Of a DNA stretch of 5,345 bases, positions 4,292 through 5,345 are shown one piece after another. A program made the translations under genes and the position numbers. Under the pieces are notes generated by a model. That model saw only the letters and a program-made list of their open reading frames with translations, was not told the DNA's origin and did not search any database. The DNA lies in assembly GCA_021741085.1 (NCBI GenBank), contig JAIOYM010000074.1, positions 1-5,345 of the forward strand, written 5' to 3'. The stretch is from Rickettsiaceae bacterium (GTDB taxonomy: Bacteria > Pseudomonadota > Alphaproteobacteria > Rickettsiales > Rickettsiaceae). The stretch's first letter is position 1, and every line of letters starts with the position of its first letter.

Positions 4292-5345
4292 ATATAATAT
4301 TAGCAGCTGGTGGTACTGGGGGGCATTTGTTCCCAGCAATAGCTACAATGCAAAAACTTCAAAATAGAGGCTTGACTATAAAATTGATTACGGACGGTCG
4401 ATGTTTGCCTTATTTAAAAAATGACAACAACATAGACTATCAGGTTTTTGCTCTTAAATCTTTAAAAGGTGGGGTTTTGTATAAGTTAAAATGGTGCCTA
4501 AATAGCTTAATTATCTTATTTCAACTTATATTTTTCTATTTACAACTAAAACCGAGACTAGTAGTAGGATTTGGTGGATATACAAGTTTTCTACCACTTT
4601 TAGCAGCACGTATTCTAAGAATAAAGGTGTTTATACATGAACAAAATATATTTCTAGGTAGGGCTAACGTTTTTTTTCTACCATATGCAAAATATCTAGC
4701 AACCAGTTTTCAAGAAACAACTAATATAGCTTCGAAATATAAGGCTAAAATGGTTAATACAGGCAATCCGGTAAGAGAAAAATTTGACGATATCGTCAAA
4801 AGCGCTGAGAATTTTAATAACATTGATAATTTTTGCATATTAGTCATAGGTGGTAGCCAGGGAGCTTCTGTGTTTACCAGAATTATGCCAAAAATTTTAG
4901 CCTTAGTAAAAGATTTAGGTAAAATAAAAATTATACAACAAGCCAGAAAAGAAGATATTGCTAGCTTGCAGGAGCAATATAAAAAATTAGGAATTCAATA
5001 TGATATCGCTGAGTTTTTTGAGGACATGGTGGCTTTATATACTAGTGCCCACGTTGTTATAGCAAGAGCTGGAGCTTCAACTATTGCAGAACTAGTTAGC
5101 ATAAGGCAACCAAATATATTAGTACCGTTGCCTAGTTCTACAGCTAATCATCAAAGACTACAAGCGGAATTTATGCAAAAAACAGGATCAAGCTTTTGTG
5201 CGTTAGAAGATCTAGACATAGCAGAAAAAATCTCTCAGCATATTAAGTCCATGATGCAAGATTCGCAAATATTACTAAAACAGCATGATAATTTATCAAA
5301 ACTTTCGCAAAAAAATGCGGCACATAGTTTGAGTGAGCTCATAAT
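4285..5345 (+). CDS. murG: UDP-GlcNAc:undecaprenyl-PP-MurNAc-pentapeptide GlcNAc transferase MurG (3' end cut by window)
   Basis: MurG adds GlcNAc to lipid I on the inner face of the cytoplasmic membrane to make lipid II, the substrate of FtsW encoded just upstream. The frame opens with ATG at 4285-4287 and stays open to the window end (353 codons), so only a short tail should be missing. The GT28 hallmarks are all present: GGTGGHLFPA (9-18) with H14, GFGGY (95-99), HEQN (118-121), TGNPVRE (159-165), GGSQGAS (189-195), ARAGASTIAE (260-269) with E269 positioned to bind the UDP ribose, and P281 with NHQ (288-290). A hydrophobic stretch (about 74-87) fits the membrane-binding face. The 7-bp overlap with ftsW indicates coupled translation. 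The usual dcw order predicts murC or murB next, outside the window. Confidence 0.95.
   Translation, partial: MVDIILAAGGTGGHLFPAIATMQKLQNRGLTIKLITDGRCLPYLKNDNNIDYQVFALKSLKGGVLYKLKWCLNSLIILFQLIFFYLQLKPRLVVGFGGYTSFLPLLAARILRIKVFIHEQNIFLGRANVFFLPYAKYLATSFQETTNIASKYKAKMVNTGNPVREKFDDIVKSAENFNNIDNFCILVIGGSQGASVFTRIMPKILALVKDLGKIKIIQQARKEDIASLQEQYKKLGIQYDIAEFFEDMVALYTSAHVVIARAGASTIAELVSIRQPNILVPLPSSTANHQRLQAEFMQKTGSSFCALEDLDIAEKISQHIKSMMQDSQILLKQHDNLSKLSQKNAAHSLSELI

Overview
The window is AT-rich DNA with mostly compact spacing. It carries two complete minus-strand genes, four complete plus-strand genes, and two plus-strand genes cut by the window edges. The low GC, the Lys/Asn/Ile-rich proteins, the mostly absent Shine-Dalgarno sites, and the style of the TatA, FtsW and PHB-reductase proteins point to an alphaproteobacterium, most likely of the Rickettsiales or a similar host-associated lineage. 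That placement is inference from the sequence character, not a measured phylogeny.

Left part (1-1600). The 3' end of an unidentified plus-strand gene (to 209) converges on a two-gene minus-strand operon. The operon's promoter-proximal gene is a phasin-like granule protein (1086-1487), followed after a single base by an acetoacetyl-CoA reductase, PhaB (356-1084). Together they indicate polyhydroxybutyrate (PHB) metabolism: PhaB makes (R)-3-hydroxybutyryl-CoA, and phasin would coat the resulting granules. The polymerase PhaC and thiolase PhaA are not in the window. A 13-bp hairpin (333-366) lies at the point of convergence.

Middle part (1488-2140). A 291-bp divergent spacer holds a good sigma70-type promoter for the phasin operon and a weak candidate for the opposite direction. 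It is followed by a 75-codon gene of unknown function (1779-2006). A 134-bp spacer then carries a probable promoter and two TGTACA palindromes exactly 21 bp apart.

Right part (2141-5345). A run of same-strand genes reads tatA (twin-arginine translocase pore subunit), plsC-type lysophospholipid acyltransferase, ftsW (SEDS septal peptidoglycan polymerase) and murG (lipid II synthase). plsC and ftsW are 5 bp apart, and ftsW and murG overlap by 7 bp. murG is open to the right edge after 353 codons. MurG makes lipid II and FtsW polymerises it, so this is the ftsW-murG core of a dcw (division and cell wall) cluster. A phospholipid-synthesis gene and a protein-export gene lie ahead of it, making a cell-envelope operon.

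I see no mobile element, CRISPR array, tRNA, rRNA or clearly new multi-gene system. The least explained items are the 75-aa protein, the Asn/Met-rich phasin, and the paired TGTACA sites.
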